Shown in pieces: positions 60,648 to 64,000 of a DNA stretch of 64,000 nucleotides (positions are counted from its first letter, which is position 1; each line of letters begins with the position of its first letter). Under the pieces are notes generated by a model. The model was given only the letters and a program-made list of their open reading frames with translations. It was not told the origin of the DNA and searched no databases. Made by a program: the position numbers and the translations under genes. This stretch comes from RAM1 sp050247515 (lineage in GTDB: Bacteria > Pseudomonadota > Gammaproteobacteria > Burkholderiales > Burkholderiaceae_C): positions 62,001 through 126,000 of the forward strand of contig JBFWUB010000005.1 in assembly GCA_050247515.1 (NCBI GenBank). The letters are read 5' to 3'.

Positions 60648-61904
60648 TCAAAGGACCGGCCGATTATCAGGTCTGGCCAGCAGGAAATAGCCGTACGACG
60701 CCATGCTGCAAGCCAGGAAGACCGCCATGGCGGCCCTGAATGCCTCCACGGTATCCATGCCGGCGGCGCCGAAAGCGTCCACCAGCAGGCCGATGCCCCA
60801 CTGCACCACGAACACGCCCGCGAAGATCACCAGGTTGTAGGCCGACAGCGCCCGGCCCGCGAGCGCCGGCGCAAAGGCCATGCCCACCGCGGGCTGGGCC
60901 AGCGATACAAAAGTGCAGGTCATGCAGAACAGCGCCCATGCGCCTGCGCCGGCCCGGGGGCCCAGCGCAATGGTGGCCGCCAGCACCACGAAGCTCAGCG
61001 GCAGGCCCCAGGCGATCAGTCGCTCGGTGGTGTAGCCTCGGCGCGCCAGCAGGGGGTTCAGCAACCCCCAGCTCCAGAACGTGCACAGCATGGACACGTT
61101 GATCCAGAACAGGCCCTGTGCCGCATCCAGAGGGTCATACCCGGCCACCTTGACCATCCACGGCCCGGCCCACAATGTCTGCACGGCGATCATGCCGCCG
61201 TAGCTGAAAAAGCCGATGGGCGTCATGCGCCGGAAATATGCGTTGCGCCAGACGGCGGCGTAGCCTGCGTGGGCGTCCGGCCGGCCGGTCTGAGGGCCAG
61301 CTGGCGCAGCGGGTGTAACCGGCCAGCGCGGCACCTGCCAGGCGATCACGGCCATGGACAGCAGCACCGCCAGTGCCAGCCCCCAGAACAGCGGGCGCCA
61401 GCCCGCCAACGGCACCAGCCACTGCACCGGCAGCGTGGATGCCACCATGCCCAGCGACCCTGTCATGAGCATCCATGAATTGGCGCGCAGCTGGGCCGTG
61501 GGCTCGAACCACCGGCGAAAGCCCGTCAGGGGCGCCATCAGGCAGGCGCTGACGCCCACGCCGCACAGCACCCGGGCGGCCAGCAGGCCCGAAAAGCTGG
61601 TGGCCAGCGAAAACGCCAGGCAACCCGCCACCGCCACCCCCAAAAAAGCCAGGATCACCTTCTTGGGGCCATGGCGGTCCAGCCACGTCCCCAACGGCAG
61701 CTGCGTGGCGGCAAAGCCCAGGAAATAGCCGCCGGCCAGCAGCCCCAGGTCGCGCGCGTGCAGCGCGAACTCCTGCGTCAGCGTGGGCGACAGGGTGGCG
61801 GTGATGGCGCGCAGCAGCGCCGAGAAAAAATAGGCGAAGGCAAATGCCAGAAAAACCAGCACCGCCGCGCGGCGCGACAGCAGACCCGTGGCGTCCATGC
61901 TCAT
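60648..61904 (-). CDS. Major facilitator superfamily transporter
   Basis: This 418-residue protein has about 12 helices. The MFS motif A appears in LPLGTWLDRHGPKKVILAFL between helices 2 and 3, and the helix 1 region FAFAYFFSALLRAITATLSP is typical. It resembles nitrate/sugar-type exporters, but the substrate is not evident. The ATG at 61904 overlaps the lipoprotein stop by 4 nt (ATGA); a second ATG two codons later is also possible. EIIA starts 6 nt downstream, so lipoprotein, MFS and PTS genes may form one operon. Confidence 0.88.
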   Translation of the reverse strand: MSMDATGLLSRRAAVLVFLAFAFAYFFSALLRAITATLSPTLTQEFALHARDLGLLAGGYFLGFAATQLPLGTWLDRHGPKKVILAFLGVAVAGCLAFSLATSFSGLLAARVLCGVGVSACLMAPLTGFRRWFEPTAQLRANSWMLMTGSLGMVASTLPVQWLVPLAGWRPLFWGLALAVLLSMAVIAWQVPRWPVTPAAPAGPQTGRPDAHAGYAAVWRNAYFRRMTPIGFFSYGGMIAVQTLWAGPWMVKVAGYDPLDAAQGLFWINVSMLCTFWSWGLLNPLLARRGYTTERLIAWGLPLSFVVLAATIALGPRAGAGAWALFCMTCTFVSLAQPAVGMAFAPALAGRALSAYNLVIFAGVFVVQWGIGLLVDAFGAAGMDTVEAFRAAMAVFLACSMASYGYFLLARPDNRPVL

Positions 61905-62410
61905 GGCAGCCGCAGCCCGCCGAAGAAGGTGTCGGCCACATCCGCGGGCAACCTGTCGGCATAGATCACGGCCTGGTACACCCGCGGGCCCTGGGAAAAA
62001 TAAACCGCCTGGCTTTGCACCGGCTTGCCATCCGCGCGCTGGCCACTGGCGGACACCCGCGTTGCCGCCACACCGCCAGCCACGGCAAAGGCTTGCTGCA
62101 CCGGCGTGCCCGCGCGCATGTTGGCCAGCGTGGCCGCACGCCATTGGGCGAGGGCCAACACGGCCTGGCCGGCGTCCGGGGCATCGGCAAACGCCACGGC
62201 GAACGTGGCGCCGCCCGCGTCGCAACCCAGCATGGTCAGGGAGGTGTCCCGGCCCGCCAGCGGCACCACGCGCGCGCCGCGATCGGGCTTGCACGGCAGC
62301 AGCACGGTCAGTGCGGTGGGTTCGGCCCGGACTTCACGCCAGTTCAGTTCGGGGCTGCACGCCGCCAGCGCCAGCAGGGTGGCCAGAAAAGGAAAACGCA
62401 TCGGCCGCAT
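61901..62410 (-). CDS. Putative lipoprotein upstream of the MFS gene
   Basis: This 169-residue lipoprotein has the signal MRFPFLATLLALAAC (start at 62401 or three residues earlier at 62410) and lipobox LALAAC. The mature part is beta-rich with Trp14-like NWREVRAEPTALTVLLPCKP, FAVAFADAPDAGQAVLALAQ and VYFSQGPRVYQAVIYADRLP. I recognise no family with confidence. The stop overlaps the MFS start. It diverges from the CoA-transferase gene, with 28 nt between starts. Confidence 0.75.
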   Translation of the reverse strand: MRPMRFPFLATLLALAACSPELNWREVRAEPTALTVLLPCKPDRGARVVPLAGRDTSLTMLGCDAGGATFAVAFADAPDAGQAVLALAQWRAATLANMRAGTPVQQAFAVAGGVAATRVSASGQRADGKPVQSQAVYFSQGPRVYQAVIYADRLPADVADTFFGGLRLP

Positions 62411-62437
62411 TATCCGTTTCGCCTGAAAATGCTGCCC

Positions 62438-63673
62438 ATGAACTCACTAGACGGCATCCGCATCCTCGACCTTTCCCGCGTGCTCGCGGGCCCCTGGTGC
62501 ACCCAGACCCTGGCCGATCTGGGCGCTGACGTGATCAAGATCGAGCGGCCCGGCAGCGGCGACGACACCCGCACCTGGGGGCCGCCATTCCTGAAGGACA
62601 GCGATGGCAACGACACGGCCGAGGCCGCCTATTACCTGGGCGCCAACCGCAACAAGCGTTCGGTCACCTGCGACATCGCGCAGCCGGCGGGCCAGGCGCT
62701 GGTGCGCGACCTGGTAGCCCATTGCGACGTGTTTGTCGAGAACTTCAAGGTCGGCGACATGGCGCGCTACGGGCTGGACTATGCATCGCTGCGCGCGCTG
62801 AACCCGCGCCTGGTGTATTGCAGCGTGACCGGCTTCGGCCAGACCGGGCCCTACCGCGAGCGCGCGGGCTACGACTACGCCGTGCAGGGCATGGGCGGCC
62901 TGATGAGCGTGACCGGCGAGCGCGACGACATCGGTGGCGGCCCGCAGAAGGTGGGCGTGGCCGTGGCCGACCTGTTCACCGGCATGTACGCCACCGTGGC
63001 CATCCTGGCCGCGCTGCGCCACGCCGAGCGCACCGGCGAAGGCCAGTACGTGGACATGGCGCTGCTGGACACCCAGGTGGCCATGCTGGCCAACCTGGGC
63101 GCCAACTACCTGGTCAGCGGCAACGCACCGGGCCGCGCGGGCAACGCGCACCAGAACATCGTGCCCTATCAGGTGTTTGAGGTCGCGCCCGCCGCCGACA
63201 AAGCCAAGGACCACATCATCCTGGCCGTAGGCAATGACGGCCAGTACGCCAAGTTCTGCGCCGTGGCGGGGCGGCCCGACCTGGCCAGCGACCCGCGCTA
63301 CGCAAAAAATCAGGACCGCGTGCGCAACCGGTCCGAGCTGGTACCTGCGCTTGAGGCCATCATGAAAACCCGCACCAAAGCCGACTGGCTGGCCGCGCTG
63401 GAAGCAGCCAAGGTACCCTGCGGCGCCATCAACAACCTGGCCGAGGTGTTTGCCGACCCGCAGGTCAACGAACGCGGCATGGTCACGCAATGGCCCCACC
63501 CGCTCAAGGACGGGCTGCGCCTGGTGGCCAGCCCGATGAAGCTCAGCGCCACGCCGGTGCGCACCGACCTGCCGCCTCCGCTGCTGGGCCAGCACACGCA
63601 GCAGGTGCTGCGCGACGTGCTGAACTACCCGGACGAAAAACTGTCTGAACTGAAGAAAGGCAAGGTCATCTGA
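62438..63673 (+). CDS. Family III CoA-transferase (CaiB/BaiF type)
   Basis: This 411-residue enzyme moves CoA between acids. The N terminus LDGIRILDLSRVLAGPWCTQ and GADVIKIERPGSGDDTRTWG is typical; the catalytic Asp is in the GQYVDMALLDTQVAMLANLG segment. VYCSVTGFGQTGPYRERAGY and GYDYAVQGMGGLMSVTGERD complete the family pattern. The substrate is unknown, perhaps a dicarboxylic acid such as glutarate or a succinyl-CoA donor pair. The start at 62438 (MNSLDGIRIL) fits; an in-frame ATG three codons upstream is possible. The next gene overlaps by one base. Confidence 0.92.
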   Translation: MNSLDGIRILDLSRVLAGPWCTQTLADLGADVIKIERPGSGDDTRTWGPPFLKDSDGNDTAEAAYYLGANRNKRSVTCDIAQPAGQALVRDLVAHCDVFVENFKVGDMARYGLDYASLRALNPRLVYCSVTGFGQTGPYRERAGYDYAVQGMGGLMSVTGERDDIGGGPQKVGVAVADLFTGMYATVAILAALRHAERTGEGQYVDMALLDTQVAMLANLGANYLVSGNAPGRAGNAHQNIVPYQVFEVAPAADKAKDHIILAVGNDGQYAKFCAVAGRPDLASDPRYAKNQDRVRNRSELVPALEAIMKTRTKADWLAALEAAKVPCGAINNLAEVFADPQVNERGMVTQWPHPLKDGLRLVASPMKLSATPVRTDLPPPLLGQHTQQVLRDVLNYPDEKLSELKKGKVI

Positions 63674-64000
63674 TGGCGAACTTCATCCTCGTGCATGGAG
63701 CGTGGCATGGCGCCTGGTGCTGGCGGCGCGTCAGCGACGCCCTGGTGCGCGCGGGCCACCGCGCCCATGCGGTGACGCTGACCGGGCTGGGCGAGCGCGC
63801 GCACCTGCTGTCCAGCACCATCACGCTGGAGACGCACATCAGCGACGTCATGAACGCCATCGAGGCGGAGGAGATGGGCGACGTGGTCCTGGCCGTGCAT
63901 TCGTATGCCGGCATGCTGGGCACGGCCGTGGCTGACCGGATGGCAGGGCGGCTGAAGCATCTGGTCTATGTGGACGCGGTGGTGCCGCGCCCAGGCGAAA
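63673..64000 (+). CDS. Alpha/beta hydrolase, partial (cut by the window end)
   Basis: The first 109 residues begin MANFILVHGAWHGAWCWRRV, the oxyanion-region motif of EstC/salicylate esterase-like hydrolases, then TLTGLGERAHLL and the nucleophile elbow VLAVHSYAGMLGTAVADRM with the Ser in HSYAG. The catalytic Asp and His would lie beyond the end. The ATG overlaps the CoA-transferase stop (TGATG), which suggests co-translation. The C-terminal half is missing only because the window ends. Confidence 0.85.
   Translation, partial: MANFILVHGAWHGAWCWRRVSDALVRAGHRAHAVTLTGLGERAHLLSSTITLETHISDVMNAIEAEEMGDVVLAVHSYAGMLGTAVADRMAGRLKHLVYVDAVVPRPGE

Overview
The window is a gene-dense stretch of GC-rich chromosome. 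It most likely comes from a betaproteobacterium of the order Burkholderiales, and the family Comamonadaceae fits best. The evidence is the Ala/Lys/Pro-rich histone H1-like protein with a C-terminal WPF motif, the gatC-gatA-gatB and mreB-mreC-mreD-mrdA blocks set back to back, the atpIBEFHAGDC operon, the EIIA(Man)-HPr-EI regulatory PTS, the dat-ybeD-lipB-lipA order, and several short GC-rich dispersed repeats of a type I associate with this family. No rRNA, tRNA, CRISPR array, insertion sequence or prophage was seen. Genus and species cannot be set from the sequence alone.

Layout. 0-6 kb: the H1-like protein, a CitE-type lyase/aldolase with a small unknown partner, then a leftward operon (dbpA helicase, MgtC/DUF4010 membrane protein, small secreted protein, TauE-type permease). 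6-15 kb: a lipoprotein, an acyltransferase with a periplasmic FKBP, a LysR regulator followed by a D-lactate/glycolate-dehydrogenase-like flavoprotein, an MCE (Mla/Pqi-like) lipid transport operon with no ATPase gene, and an MBL di-iron protein behind a well-placed FNR/ANR-type site. 15-21 kb: glutathione reductase, AMP nucleosidase, a Phd/PIN toxin-antitoxin pair, purT and psd. 21.6-26 kb: a NodIJ-type ABC exporter apparently co-transcribed with two flavin-fold (PPOX) proteins, the second fused to a GAF domain and a winged-helix-like C terminus, facing a hemerythrin-like gene. 26-31 kb: GMC oxidoreductase, 3-hydroxyacyl-CoA dehydrogenase, a Pro/Ala-rich membrane protein, an enoyl-CoA hydratase and a striking pair of inverted palindromic repeats. 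31-39 kb: gatCAB and the rod-shape genes. 39-43 kb: small hydrolase and Rossmann genes, then LemA/TPM genes and a chemoreceptor remnant. 43.6-51 kb: the complete F1Fo ATP synthase operon. 51-58 kb: membrane proteins, dat-ybeD, a HigB/HigA-ImmA type toxin-antitoxin module, lipB-lipA, an AraC regulator and a DMT exporter. 58-64 kb: EI, HPr and EIIA of the regulatory PTS with an MFS transporter and a lipoprotein upstream, then a type III CoA-transferase and an alpha/beta hydrolase cut by the window end.

Themes. Several genes bind or respond to oxygen, NO or redox state: the MBL di-iron protein, the hemerythrin, the PPOX-GAF protein, and three Crp/Fnr-type palindromes. This fits a facultative, oxygen-limited lifestyle, but that is inference. 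Most of the window is ordinary core genome. The best candidates for something undescribed are the NodIJ/PPOX/PPOX-GAF-winged-helix operon with its convergent hemerythrin, the repeat that keeps an exact 34-codon bridge between the two ABC genes, and the hairpin repeat pair whose stems differ but stay paired.
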